A stretch of DNA of 64,000 bases from JAIXWP01 sp041391745 (GTDB lineage: Bacteria; Bacteroidota; Bacteroidia; Flavobacteriales_D; Sanyastnellaceae). Position 1 is the first letter of the stretch. Each line of letters opens with the position of its first letter. Below, piece by piece: positions 27,061 to 36,613 of this stretch. Made by a program: the position numbers and the translations under genes. The stretch is from the NCBI GenBank assembly GCA_041391745.1, contig JAWKNK010000005.1, forward strand, positions 124,001 to 188,000, read 5' to 3'. The notes below the pieces were generated by a model, which was given only the letters and a program-made list of their open reading frames with translations, ran no database searches and was not told where the DNA came from.

Positions 27061-27133
27061 TGCGGGGTGGAGCAGTTGGTAGCTCGTCGGGCTCATAACC
27101 CGAAGGCCACAGGTTCGAGTCCTGTCCCCGCTA
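27061..27133 (+). tRNA. Initiator tRNA-fMet (CAT)
   Basis: 73-base cloverleaf: 2-7 paired with 66-71, D arm GAGC/GCTC, anticodon arm TCGGG-CTCATAA-CCCGA and T arm ACAGG/CCTGT. The anticodon is CAT. Two initiator marks are seen: three consecutive G-C pairs at the base of the anticodon stem and a mismatch at 1:72 (T-T). CCA is not encoded. Confidence 0.93.
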
Positions 27134-27142
27134 CTAAGTAAA

Positions 27143-27169
27143 AGCCGACTAGAAATAGTCGGCTTTTTT
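27143..27169 (+). terminator. Terminator after tRNA-fMet
   Basis: Stem AGCCGACTA/TAGTCGGCT, loop GAAA, followed by a run of T; ten bases after the tRNA. Confidence 0.9.
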
Positions 27170-27301
27170 ATTTTCCCTATTTTCATTTAAAAGAAATTAC
27201 AACGGCTTCATTGGATGAAATGGGCATTTCACTTAAAAGAAAAATAAGGTCCTTCGCTGCCCTATAGTTTCGCTGCAATAATTTAATTTAATCATACATC
27301 A

Positions 27302-28768
27302 ATGACTAAACATTCCATTATTGCAGGATTGTTCATCGCATTTACAGCGATCTCCAATGTAAGTCAAGCTCAAGTTGGCGCACTTCTCAAGAATAAATTG
27401 GATCAAAAAACTTCAAAGGACAAATCAGAAGGTTCTAATGAAAAAGGAAAAGGTTCGAAGACACTTGTGAGTCAAGAAGAGTTTTGGAAAGCTCCGACTC
27501 AAAACCAACAAAACACTTTGAAAGGTTTTCTTGCAAATAATCCCAACTTGAAAGCTTATGAAGTACTGAAAGCGAAATCAGGCAAAAACTATGGTAAAGG
27601 ATTTTTTTACTATGAAGATTATCGTGCAGTGATCAATTGTGATCACGCCGCTGATGCTGATTTCACCAATGGAAACAAATTGGAAGTTTGCTATAATCCA
27701 TCGCGAAAAGAGGTTTATACTGCAAACCATTCTACTTCATCCTACTTCATGGGTACCGCATTTTTAAGCGAAAAGTATGAGGATGGAACGTACCTAGCCA
27801 AGTCGTATACCAGTAAGTTGGTGGCTTTCGACAACTTCATAGTTGTGTTCAGTTCATTCTCTAGAAATGCCACGTCATTTACCATTGAAAGAATTGAGTA
27901 TATCATTGCCGATACTGGAAACGCTGAATACGTAGAGAATTCCATTGAAGCGCAAGAGCTTCTTACAAAGATCAACACCATGATGTCTGATTATTATGTA
28001 AAAATGAAGTCAGGTGTAGTTGCTGCTGCGGAGCAAGCAGAAAAAGAAAAGTATGCGAAATACGGATTGAAGGGCAAAGATGTGAAGAGTTTGGCTATTG
28101 AATGGGACGCGAACAATACATATGTTTTGAATCAGCCGATTTTCTTTAAAGTAAAAGCAACTCTTGCGAATGGCACTGTGATTTCATCCAATGATGGATT
28201 TTGGGATGATTATGTTATCACAGTAAAGGGCGGTATAAACAAAGGTGGCTCTGCCATTGATTTATCAATAGATACAGAAACTCTAGACCCTAGTGATAAG
28301 GTTACGGTAACTGTTAAATCAAAACATCACCCGAATGTAGCGGCAGCAACGATAATTCATGAATTGAACTATGCGGAAGGATTCACATTTTCATTCAATG
28401 CATATAATGGCAATTCAACGGCAAATCCTAAGAGATCGGCGGGTAATGTGAAAGTCGAAGTAAAAGCAGTGAAGCACGCCGTAACAGGAGTTAATCTTTA
28501 TGAATATCGCGTTTATAATAACAATAAACACATCCACACTGTGCGCATGACAACAGATAAGGTATGTATTGTGAATGCCAACGGATATAACGGTGCAAAA
28601 CCAGGATTTGGAGATCAGTATGGAAGTGCTGGTGGTTCTATTCTAATTATAAAAGACCCTTCTGCAGCAGACGCTAAATTCTCCACTAGCGTGGTTGGAG
28701 GAAGCGGCATGGGAGTGAAATCTTCCGATGGAAGTGTGCAAGAGAAAGTTCAAAAAGTGAACTGGTAA
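27302..28768 (+). CDS. Secreted protein of unknown function
   Basis: 488 residues with a clear signal peptide (hydrophobic about 5-20, S-Q-A-Q at the likely cleavage site), then a low-complexity charged stretch rich in Lys, Ser, Gly and Glu (about 32-52). The rest looks beta-rich, with a Gly-rich tail. No T9SS sorting domain or lipobox. I do not recognise the family. A terminator follows; the weak promoter candidate TAGTTTCG lies in the 130 bases after the tRNA terminator. Function unknown; periplasmic or outer-membrane location inferred. Confidence 0.8.
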   Translation: MTKHSIIAGLFIAFTAISNVSQAQVGALLKNKLDQKTSKDKSEGSNEKGKGSKTLVSQEEFWKAPTQNQQNTLKGFLANNPNLKAYEVLKAKSGKNYGKGFFYYEDYRAVINCDHAADADFTNGNKLEVCYNPSRKEVYTANHSTSSYFMGTAFLSEKYEDGTYLAKSYTSKLVAFDNFIVVFSSFSRNATSFTIERIEYIIADTGNAEYVENSIEAQELLTKINTMMSDYYVKMKSGVVAAAEQAEKEKYAKYGLKGKDVKSLAIEWDANNTYVLNQPIFFKVKATLANGTVISSNDGFWDDYVITVKGGINKGGSAIDLSIDTETLDPSDKVTVTVKSKHHPNVAAATIIHELNYAEGFTFSFNAYNGNSTANPKRSAGNVKVEVKAVKHAVTGVNLYEYRVYNNNKHIHTVRMTTDKVCIVNANGYNGAKPGFGDQYGSAGGSILIIKDPSAADAKFSTSVVGGSGMGVKSSDGSVQEKVQKVNW

Positions 28769-28791
28769 TTGTTTTTAGTGTTACTTTGGTG

Positions 28792-28829
28792 AAAAGGCTG
28801 TCAAAATTTTGACAGCCTTTTATTTTTTT
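28792..28829. terminator. Terminator with a 30-bp perfect palindrome
   Basis: 15-base arms starting AAAAGGCTGTC and ending GACAGCCTTTT with no loop bases in DNA, then A and seven T. It can serve the secreted-protein gene on plus and the tRNA-Arg on minus. Confidence 0.88.
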
Positions 28830-28842
28830 AATAACATGCTAG

Positions 28843-28914
28843 TGACCTCGAAGGGAATCGAACCCCTACCTAGAGAACCGGAATCTCTCGTTCTATCCAT
28901 TAAACTACGAGGCC
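28843..28914 (-). tRNA. tRNA-Arg (CCG)
   Basis: 72-base cloverleaf on the minus strand: acceptor GGCCTCG/CGAGGTC, D arm GTTT/GAAC, anticodon stem AGAGA/TCTCT with loop TTCCGGT, T arm AGGGG/CCCTT. The 5-bp stem fixes the anticodon as CCG, reading CGG. CCA is not encoded. Confidence 0.9.
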
Positions 28915-29064
28915 ATGAATTGAAAGGTTCGCGAAGGTAAATCTAACTTGTCTTTTTCCAAAAAGATATATGAAACCAGAATGGTATGCGTGTGCATATT
29001 CTGTTGGTAAACACGAATAGGTTATTCGAAATGGATAGCAGTAATTTGTGGTCGAAAGTTGAAA

Positions 29065-31446
29065 ATGATGGAACAAGCAAAGGAAGTTTTAAAGAAGTAT
29101 TTCGGATTCGATTCGTTTCGTCCGATGCAGGAGGATATTGTTTCTACCGTTTTAAGCAAGCAAGATGCGTTTGTGCTGATGCCGACTGGTGGGGGAAAAA
29201 GTGTCTGCTATCAATTGCCTGCTTTGATATTGCCTGGAGTTACGCTCGTGATTTCACCATTGATTTCTTTGATGAAAGATCAAGTCGATTCACTTCGTGC
29301 AAATGGTGTAAAGGCAGAGTATCTCAACAGCTCTCTGACCAACCTAGAGTCTGACTTAATTGTACAACGTTGTCGCAAGGGAGATATAAAATTACTTTAT
29401 GTTTCTCCGGAAAAAGCATTGGCTTCACTGGACTATTTTATTAAACAACTTGATGTTTCATTGATCGCGATTGATGAAGCGCACTGTGTTTCTTCTTGGG
29501 GTCATGACTTCAGACCGGAATACAAAGCGCTCATTCAATTGCGTGAAGCTCACCCGAATGCAACATTGATGGCTTTAACAGCCACAGCGGATCGATTGAC
29601 TCAAAAAGACATCTTGGAGTTCATAGGACTTCGCAATCCGAAAACTTATATCAGTTCGTTCGACAGACCGAATCTCTCCCTTTCTGTGCGCTTTGGATTA
29701 AAATCTAAAGACCGTTTGCGCGACATCCTGGATGTGATTGATTCACACAAAAATCAAAGTGGAATCATCTATTGTTTATCTAAGAAGAACACCGAAGCAT
29801 TGGCTGGAGAACTTCAGCACGCAGGTGTGAATGCTACATATTACCATGCGGGTATGACGCCTGAGCGACGATCACAAGTGCAAGAAGATTTCATTCGTGA
29901 TAATGTGCAAGTGGTTTGTGCCACCATCGCATTTGGAATGGGTATCGACAAGAGTGATGTTCGTTTTGTAATGCATTACAACTTGCCAAAAACTATTGAG
30001 AATTATTACCAAGAAATAGGAAGAGGTGGTCGTGACGGCGAGGCTTGTTTTACGAGACTTTACTGGTCTTTGGGCGACATCATAACACTAAGGAGTTTTG
30101 CAGTAGAAAGTGGTGCTCAGCAAATGAATCTCGAAAAGCTCAATCGCATGCAAGAGTTTGCAGAGTCGCGCATTTGTAGAAGAAAAGTGCTTCTGAATTA
30201 TTTCGGAGAAAACTTGCGAGACAACTGTGGCAATTGCGACGTTTGCAAGAATCCTCCAACACATTTCGATGGCACCCTGCACACGCAAAAGGCACTTTCC
30301 GCAGTGAAGCGTGCAGAATTGATTGGTGAAAAATTGACTATTTCCAATTTGATAAATGTCTTGCGAGGTTCAAAGTCACAAGAAATCGTAGAACGGAAAT
30401 TAGACACCATTAAAACATATGGTGTGGGAAAAGAAATTTCATATGCTGATTGGAATTATTTCATTCTTCAAATGATTCAATTGGGAGCTTTAGAGCTTCT
30501 GTATGAAGAAGGAAATGTGCTGCGCCCAACGGTGTTTGGCGAGGGCATTTTGAAGGGCTCCTACTCTATCGATTTGGTTAATCCAATTGTGGAGTCTGCG
30601 CAAATCGGAAAGCGAGCTTTCAAGAAAAAAGATGACGCTCCAGAAACTTTATTCAATACACTTCGAGCGCGAAGAAAGATTCTAGCTGACCTTGAAGACG
30701 TACCACCCTACATTATTTTCAACGATGTGACTTTGCATGAAATGGTTGAAAAACTTCCATTGACCGAAGGCGAAATGTTAGAAATAACGGGGATGAGCGA
30801 ACATAAATTCAACAAGTACGGCTATGACTTCTTGGATATTCTTTTGAAAAATGCACCAGCAAAATATCATACCAAAGTAGATGTGAAGGAAGCATTGACG
30901 GAAGAAAAAGTGAATGCATACATCAAAGAAATTCAAGCTGCGGGAATTTCAGTTAGTGGAACAGTTATCGCGAAATTTCTGCTCGGCAATGCTGATGATC
31001 GGTATATGGAAAAAGCTCGAAACATTTCATTTTACGGAATTCTCCGTGATGAGTTCAAGGTAAAAGAGTTGTTTGAAAAAATCCGACCATTTGTTGATCC
31101 CGTTAAGCAAAGTCAAGGTCAAGAAAGAAATGATCAGCTCGAAAAAATGACCAATGATTTTCTTGCTCGAATTGGTGCGAATAAACTTAGCTCAAGTGAT
31201 AAGGCATTGTTTTTAAACCAGGCCAGGCTGCTGCCGATCCCACAAAAAGACGAGCAGGAGTTGGCCCAAAAGAACTACAAGCGCTCCGGAATGAAGTGGT
31301 CAGATCAGGAAACGGCTTTATTGAAAGACCTTGTAGCACACACACAAGATATTGATGAGCTTGCAGAAGTGCTCGAGCGCTCGCCGAAAAGCATTCGGTT
31401 TGCCCTGCTCCATTTCGTGAACTTGCCCATTTCAGAATTTACCTGA
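29065..31446 (+). CDS. recQ: ATP-dependent DNA helicase RecQ
   Basis: 793 residues from the first ATG; a TTG two codons earlier is less likely. Helicase core with T-G-G-G-K-S (about 41-46) and D-E-A-H, a zinc-binding cysteine group C-x18-C-x2-C-x2-C near residue 385 (N-C-G-N-C-D-V-C), a winged-helix RQC region and an HRDC domain (E-I-T-G-M-S-E-H-K-F). The remaining C-terminal 170 residues end in a helical part that resembles a DNA-binding helix-turn-helix. RecQ unwinds DNA in recombination and repair. Longer than the E. coli enzyme (about 610), as in other Bacteroidota. Confidence 0.95.
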   Translation: MMEQAKEVLKKYFGFDSFRPMQEDIVSTVLSKQDAFVLMPTGGGKSVCYQLPALILPGVTLVISPLISLMKDQVDSLRANGVKAEYLNSSLTNLESDLIVQRCRKGDIKLLYVSPEKALASLDYFIKQLDVSLIAIDEAHCVSSWGHDFRPEYKALIQLREAHPNATLMALTATADRLTQKDILEFIGLRNPKTYISSFDRPNLSLSVRFGLKSKDRLRDILDVIDSHKNQSGIIYCLSKKNTEALAGELQHAGVNATYYHAGMTPERRSQVQEDFIRDNVQVVCATIAFGMGIDKSDVRFVMHYNLPKTIENYYQEIGRGGRDGEACFTRLYWSLGDIITLRSFAVESGAQQMNLEKLNRMQEFAESRICRRKVLLNYFGENLRDNCGNCDVCKNPPTHFDGTLHTQKALSAVKRAELIGEKLTISNLINVLRGSKSQEIVERKLDTIKTYGVGKEISYADWNYFILQMIQLGALELLYEEGNVLRPTVFGEGILKGSYSIDLVNPIVESAQIGKRAFKKKDDAPETLFNTLRARRKILADLEDVPPYIIFNDVTLHEMVEKLPLTEGEMLEITGMSEHKFNKYGYDFLDILLKNAPAKYHTKVDVKEALTEEKVNAYIKEIQAAGISVSGTVIAKFLLGNADDRYMEKARNISFYGILRDEFKVKELFEKIRPFVDPVKQSQGQERNDQLEKMTNDFLARIGANKLSSSDKALFLNQARLLPIPQKDEQELAQKNYKRSGMKWSDQETALLKDLVAHTQDIDELAEVLERSPKSIRFALLHFVNLPISEFT

Positions 31447-31511
31447 TAGAAATCAGCAAAGTCTTGGTATTCAAAATATTTTCTATATTGCGTGAAGCAT
31501 TATAGGAACAT

Positions 31512-33026
31512 ATGGCTTTTAACTCTCTTTTCTCATGGTTCATGAAGAAGCGCGTTCACCAGATCGAGCTTTTTATGAAGTACCCTACAGAAGTTCAGGG
31601 AGAGCTTTTTCAAAAGCTCATGGATGAGGCTGCTCTAACGCGATTTGGCTTAGAACATAATTTCTCTTCTATCCGTTCCATGCGTGACTTCAAAAACGAA
31701 GTTCCTATCCGCACTTATGAAGATTTTAAGCCTTATATCGATCTGCTTCGAGAAGGCGAGCAAAATATTTTGTGGCCATCACGCTTAAAATGGTTTGCCA
31801 AATCAAGCGGAACTACCGACTCGAAAAGCAAGTTTATTCCCGTTTCTAAAGAGGCACTAGAGGAATGTCATTACAAAGGCGGCAAGGATTTATTGGCTCT
31901 GTATTACAGTCAACGTCCGAATGCAAAACTTTATGCTGGAAAAACTTTAGTAATGGGAGGATCATCCAAGATCAACTCATTCAATGAGGAAGGCTACACG
32001 GGAGATCTTTCGGCGATTATCATTCGAAACCTCCCCATTTGGGTGGAATTGCGAAGAACGCCATCGCGTGATATCGCTTTGATGGATAATTGGGAGGAAA
32101 AGATTGAGGCAATGGCGAATGCCACCATTGATGAAGATGTGAGCATTATCGCTGGTGTTCCGAGTTGGACCATGGTACTTCTCAAGCGACTTATGGAAAA
32201 AAGAGGAACCGATAATATTCGCGACATATGGCCCAACTTAGAATTGTTTATGCACGGAGGAGTAAGTTTCAAACCTTATCGCGAGCAATTCAATAAGATT
32301 ATCAATGGTGATATGAATTATTTGGAAACCTACAATGCAAGTGAAGGTTTCTTTGGAATTCAGGATCGTTTAGGTGCTGATGATTTATTGCTGATGCTCG
32401 ACTATGGAATTCTTTATGAGTTTTTACCTCTAGAAGAATTAAACGCCAAGCATCCACGAACAGTGGAATTAAAAGATGTAGAGATTGGACAAAACTATGC
32501 GCTGGTAATTTCTACTAATGGTGGTTTGTGGCGTTATCTGGTGGGCGATACCGTTCGATTTACTTCCAAGTTTCCATTCCGTGTTCAGGTTTCCGGGCGT
32601 ACCAAGCATTTCATCAATGCATTTGGTGAGGAGTTGATGGTCGAAAATGCTGATTATGCAATCGAGCAAGCGTCACTCAAAACTGGAGCGCACGTTGCGG
32701 AATATACCGTGGCACCTATCTATATGAAAGAAGATGCGAGAGGTTCGCATGAATGGCTAGTTGAATTTGACCGCCAACCCAATTGCATTGACACATTCCG
32801 TGTAGAACTCGACAACGCGCTGAAAGAAGTTAATTCAGATTACGAAGCAAAACGCGCTTTTGATTTAAATCTCACCGCTCCGAAAGTGGTTCCTATTCCT
32901 GAGGGCACATTTTACAAATGGCTTAAAGAACGCGATAAACTTGGAGGACAACACAAAGTTCCTCGCCTTTCAAATGAGCGAGTGATTTTGGAACAAGTTT
33001 TGGAACTTTGCACCATCAAAGTATGA
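31512..33026 (+). CDS. GH3 family acyl-adenylating protein
   Basis: 504 residues matching the GH3 auxin-responsive family along its length: F-A-K-S-S-G-T-T-D-S-K-S-K-F-I-P near residue 97 is the ATP-binding loop, Y-N-A-S-E-G-F-F-G-I-Q and Y-L-V-G-D-T-V-R-F follow, with a C-terminal cap. Plant GH3 enzymes join amino acids to hormone acids through an acyl-adenylate; the bacterial substrate is unknown. Its stop overlaps the next gene's ATG (ATGA), so the two are cotranscribed. Confidence 0.9.
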   Translation: MAFNSLFSWFMKKRVHQIELFMKYPTEVQGELFQKLMDEAALTRFGLEHNFSSIRSMRDFKNEVPIRTYEDFKPYIDLLREGEQNILWPSRLKWFAKSSGTTDSKSKFIPVSKEALEECHYKGGKDLLALYYSQRPNAKLYAGKTLVMGGSSKINSFNEEGYTGDLSAIIIRNLPIWVELRRTPSRDIALMDNWEEKIEAMANATIDEDVSIIAGVPSWTMVLLKRLMEKRGTDNIRDIWPNLELFMHGGVSFKPYREQFNKIINGDMNYLETYNASEGFFGIQDRLGADDLLLMLDYGILYEFLPLEELNAKHPRTVELKDVEIGQNYALVISTNGGLWRYLVGDTVRFTSKFPFRVQVSGRTKHFINAFGEELMVENADYAIEQASLKTGAHVAEYTVAPIYMKEDARGSHEWLVEFDRQPNCIDTFRVELDNALKEVNSDYEAKRAFDLNLTAPKVVPIPEGTFYKWLKERDKLGGQHKVPRLSNERVILEQVLELCTIKV

Positions 33027-33787
33027 TGGTATTTTTCTTCAATATTGTTTCTGTATTTACAGCGCTCTTCTCATTTAATTCAGAAGCAGAGCATATCAAG
33101 GCCGACCAACTCGGTTACCTCTACTCTATTCATGAAACTACTTTTTCCAAAACAGATACCAAGGGAAATATCATTTTCAAAAATTCCAGTTTGGATTATG
33201 GAGAAGCGACGAGTATCGATTTGACCAATCCATTTCAACCTTTTATTTTTTATAAAGATCAAGGAAAGCTCGCCGTGCTCGACAACACGCTTTCATTGCA
33301 AGGAGATGTGGTAGATTTTTTTGAAAAAGGCTATGGAAACATCGAATGTGTGGGCGGTTCAAGAGGCGATGCCTTTTGGCTCTGGGATGTGAACAAGACC
33401 GAATTGATCAAAGTTGACAAACAATTCAATCGACTTATTTCAACAGGAAATCTTTCTTTGCTTTTAGAGAAAAAAATAAATCCTTCTCAAATTATTGAAC
33501 GCGGTAATTTCTTGTACATCGCTGATCCTTCGCTTGGAGTTTTGGTATTCGATATTTATGGAAATTATCGCAATACCATTACCATTGAATTCGATGGGAA
33601 GATTGCTGTAGATGATCAGTATCTGACTTTTATCAAAGGAAATTCATTCTATTTATCTGATATCAAAGGGCTGTCGCCACATGAGTTTTCGCTTCCCATC
33701 ACAGCGATCGAAGATTGGGATTTTGTATATCCGAACTTGTATTTGCTGAGTCAGCACCAGATTCTTTCTTACAAAATGAATCCTTAA
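33023..33787 (+). CDS. Predicted exported protein, propeller-like, unknown
   Basis: 254 residues from the ATG that overlaps the GH3 stop. A hydrophobic N terminus (about 2-18) reads as a signal peptide. The body has repeating beta-like segments (A-V-L-D-N, L-Y-I-A-D-P-S-L-G-V-L-V-F-D-I-Y-G-N-Y) like those of NHL-type propellers. No enzyme motif found. Coupling with the GH3 gene suggests a shared pathway; the function is not known. Confidence 0.75.
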   Translation: MMVFFFNIVSVFTALFSFNSEAEHIKADQLGYLYSIHETTFSKTDTKGNIIFKNSSLDYGEATSIDLTNPFQPFIFYKDQGKLAVLDNTLSLQGDVVDFFEKGYGNIECVGGSRGDAFWLWDVNKTELIKVDKQFNRLISTGNLSLLLEKKINPSQIIERGNFLYIADPSLGVLVFDIYGNYRNTITIEFDGKIAVDDQYLTFIKGNSFYLSDIKGLSPHEFSLPITAIEDWDFVYPNLYLLSQHQILSYKMNP

Positions 33788-33863
33788 GTTAATTACTAAC
33801 AAAAGGCATTTTTAAAGGGATTCTTTTTTACTTTGCGCTCTTCTTAATTGACCTAGACAAATT

Positions 33864-34481
33864 ATGCATATTGCAATAGCCGGAAATATTGGCTCGGGCA
33901 AGACTACGTTAACCACCCTGCTCGCCAAACATTACAAGTACACTCCACACTTCGAGGAGGTAGATGACAATCCATACTTGATTGATTTTTACAAAGACAT
34001 GCAACGTTGGTCTTTCAACTTGCAAGTATTCTTTTTGAAGAGTCGTTTTCGTCAGTTGATTGAAATGAAGAAAACTTCAAAGAAAATTGTTCAAGACAGA
34101 ACGATTTATGAAGATGCTTTCATTTTTGCACCAAACCTGCATGCAATGGGTTTGATGACTACTCGCGATTTTGAGAACTATGCAGATTTGTTTTCAGTAA
34201 TGGATGAGTTTGTTGCTGCCCCAGATTTGCTTATTTATTTGAGAGCTTCTGTTCCAACATTGGTGGACAACATTTCGAAGCGTGGACGTGAATATGAAGA
34301 AGCTATTCGCTTAGATTATCTTACGCGTTTAAATGAGCGTTACGAAGCTTGGATCAGCACTTACAACAAAGGGCCTCTTTTAGTAATTGATATTGATGAC
34401 AACAAATTCCATGAGCAACCAGAAGATTTGGGTAAAATCATTTCTGGTATCGATGCTCAATTGCACGGATTATTCAAATAA
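33864..34481 (+). CDS. Deoxynucleoside kinase
   Basis: 205 residues. Walker A loop G-N-I-G-S-G-K-T at 7-14, the D-R motif in V-Q-D-R-T-I-Y-E-D, and the lid arginines in K-R-G-R-E-Y-E. This is the dNK/dCK/dGK family that phosphorylates deoxynucleosides for salvage. Closest in style to bacterial deoxyadenosine or deoxyguanosine kinases; the base specificity is not settled. Confidence 0.92.
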   Translation: MHIAIAGNIGSGKTTLTTLLAKHYKYTPHFEEVDDNPYLIDFYKDMQRWSFNLQVFFLKSRFRQLIEMKKTSKKIVQDRTIYEDAFIFAPNLHAMGLMTTRDFENYADLFSVMDEFVAAPDLLIYLRASVPTLVDNISKRGREYEEAIRLDYLTRLNERYEAWISTYNKGPLLVIDIDDNKFHEQPEDLGKIISGIDAQLHGLFK

Positions 34482-34500
34482 TTTTTTTCCTTATAAATAA

Positions 34501-34531
34501 AAAAGGGGCATCTTTTCAGATGCCCCTTTTT
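34501..34531. terminator. Bidirectional terminator between kinase and YceI genes
   Basis: Stem GGGGCATCT/AGATGCCCC, loop TTTC, flanked by A and T runs on both sides. Confidence 0.92.
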
Positions 34532-34547
34532 CGTATCGTATCTAAAA

Positions 34548-35360
34548 TTATTTAGAAGCTTTTAGATCTAATGTCACGATGAAATTGTCATCGATCATTT
34601 TATCTCCAAGATCAGAGAAGAACTTCGCAGAACGGAACTTAATATCATAGTTTGTTCTGTCGATTTGGAAACCACCATTTACATTCAATTCTTTCTCTCC
34701 ACTTGGAACTGCTGTAATATTTGCAGTTACGTCATGAGAAATTCCTTTGATGCTAAGGTCGCCCGTCACTTCAAACTGATGCTTATTGATGGTCTTTGCT
34801 GACTTGAAAGTGAATGTCGCGTCATTGAATTTAGCAGTATTGAAAAAATCTTCGCTCTTCAAGTGACCTTCAAGGTCATTCTTAGAATCGCCATCGAGGT
34901 CTTCAACTGTGATAGAAGCCATGTCAATTACGATTTGTCCAGACTTGATTTCACCATTCGCAAATTCAATATTACCAGACTTTACTTTAACAGAGCCATT
35001 GTGCTTTCCTGTTACTTTTTTGCCTAACCATTTGATAGAAGAAGCGCTTGGAACAAATGAAAAAACACCGTCTTTCGTAGCTGGAGCGTTCAAGCCTTTT
35101 GCAGGATCTACCTCAGAGATAGAAACTTTACTTGTGTCCAAACCAGCTCTTTCTGCCAGCAAACACTTTTGGTAATCCGCTTCAAATTTGTTGTCCTTTT
35201 CACGAGACTCATCACAAATTTTGATTGTTTCTTCATTCTTAGTAGCATTTAACGACTCTTTTGCACATCCACATGCGTCGAGTACCTCTCCTGCTTTTTT
35301 CCCATCAGAACAAGCCACAGCCATCAAAGCTGCACCAAAAAATATTGCAAGTTTTTTCAT
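34548..35360 (-). CDS. YceI-family lipoprotein
   Basis: 270 residues. Lipoprotein signal (about 1-16, A-V-A-C) then a Cys-containing helical segment (about 25-75, five cysteines) and a YceI domain (about 100-268; W-L-G-K-K-V-T-G-K-H-N-G, S-I-T-V-E-D-L and D-I-K-F-R-S-A-K-F-F). YceI proteins are lipocalin-like and bind isoprenoid-type lipids in the periplasm. The extra N-terminal Cys segment is not part of the standard family. Twenty bases after the pyrophosphatase gene, so possibly cotranscribed. Confidence 0.9.
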   Translation of the reverse strand: MKKLAIFFGAALMAVACSDGKKAGEVLDACGCAKESLNATKNEETIKICDESREKDNKFEADYQKCLLAERAGLDTSKVSISEVDPAKGLNAPATKDGVFSFVPSASSIKWLGKKVTGKHNGSVKVKSGNIEFANGEIKSGQIVIDMASITVEDLDGDSKNDLEGHLKSEDFFNTAKFNDATFTFKSAKTINKHQFEVTGDLSIKGISHDVTANITAVPSGEKELNVNGGFQIDRTNYDIKFRSAKFFSDLGDKMIDDNFIVTLDLKASK

Positions 35361-35380
35361 CGTTTAGTGTTTTTCTATTA

Positions 35381-36613
35381 TTACTTAACTTCCGTGTAGT
35401 TCACCGTGTTCACTTCTTCAGTTGAAGCTGTTTCAACTGAAGTTTCAACTTTAGCATTTGCAGCATCGTCTTCTTTCTTGTCGTGGTTGCCCAAAATTGG
35501 AGCAAGAGTCAAACCAACAAGACATGTCAACTTAATCAAGATATTCATAGATGGACCAGAAGTATCTTTAAATGGATCACCAACAGTGTCACCAGTTACA
35601 GCTGCTTTGTGCGCATCAGAACCTTTAAATGTCATTTCACCATTGATCATCACACCTGCTTCGAAAGACTTCTTAGCATTATCCCAAGCACCACCAGCGT
35701 TGTTTTGGAAAATCGCCCAAAGTACACCAGACACAGCAACACCTGCCATGTAAGAACCAAGAGCTTCAGGGCCCATTACAAATCCGATAATGATAGGAGA
35801 AATGATTGTGATTGCACCTGGCAACATCATTTCGCGAAGAGCTGCTTTAGTAGAAATTTCAACGCACTTACCATATTCTGGCTTACCAGTTCCTTCCATG
35901 ATACCTGGAATTTCTTTGAACTGACGACGTACTTCCATTACCATGTCCATTGCAGCTTTACCAACAGATTTCATAGCTAAAGCAGAGAAAACTACTGGAA
36001 TCATACCACCGATAAACAATGCAGCCAATACATCTGCTTTGAAGATGTTGATTCCTTCAATACCAGTGAATGTAACATAAGCTGCAAAAAGTGCAAGTGC
36101 AGTAAGTGCAGCAGAAGCGATAGCGAATCCTTTACCAACTGCAGCAGTTGTATTACCTACAGAGTCAAGAATATCTGTACGCTCACGAACTTCTTTAGGA
36201 AGTTCGCTCATTTCAGCAACACCACCGGCGTTGTCAGCAATAGGACCAAAAGCATCAATTGCAAGCTGCATAGCAGTAGTTGCCATCATTGCAGAAGCAG
36301 CGATAGCTACACCATAGAAACCAGCAAGTGAATATGAACCCCAAATCGCGATAGCGAAAAGTAGTACTGAAGAGAATGTAGAAATCATTCCAGTAGCCAA
36401 ACCAGCGATGATGTTGGTAGCCGCACCTGTTGAAGAGTTTTTCACGATGTCCAATACAGGCTTCTTACCAAGAGCAGTATAGTACTCTGTAAAGAATGAA
36501 ATCAAGTATCCAACTGAAAGACCAACCAATGTTGCATAGAAAATATGACGACTTGGAATAGCCTTGTAACCTTCAACTCCGAAGAATTTCATGTTTACTG
36601 TTTCAGGAAGCAT
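35381..36613 (-). pseudogene. hppA: Membrane-bound pyrophosphatase, C-terminal part (frameshifted)
   Basis: 410 codons carrying the second half of the ion-pumping pyrophosphatase: membrane helices, G-N-T-T-A-A-V-G-K-G-F-A-I, and the C-terminal pyrophosphate-binding D-T-V-G-D-P-F-K-D-T-S-G-P-S. The alanine in G-N-T-T-A-A marks the potassium-dependent class. It is out of frame by one base with the N-terminal half; the apparent start (M-L-P-E-T) is an internal part of the family sequence, so this is not a separate gene. The joint protein would be about 750-765 residues, the normal size. Whether the break is real or a sequence error is open. Confidence 0.85.

Noticed and set aside
28843..28914. 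Reading the minus-strand tRNA as Gly (TCC)
   Set aside because: That shift breaks the anticodon stem; the AGAGA/TCTCT stem with T at position 33 gives CCG (Arg).
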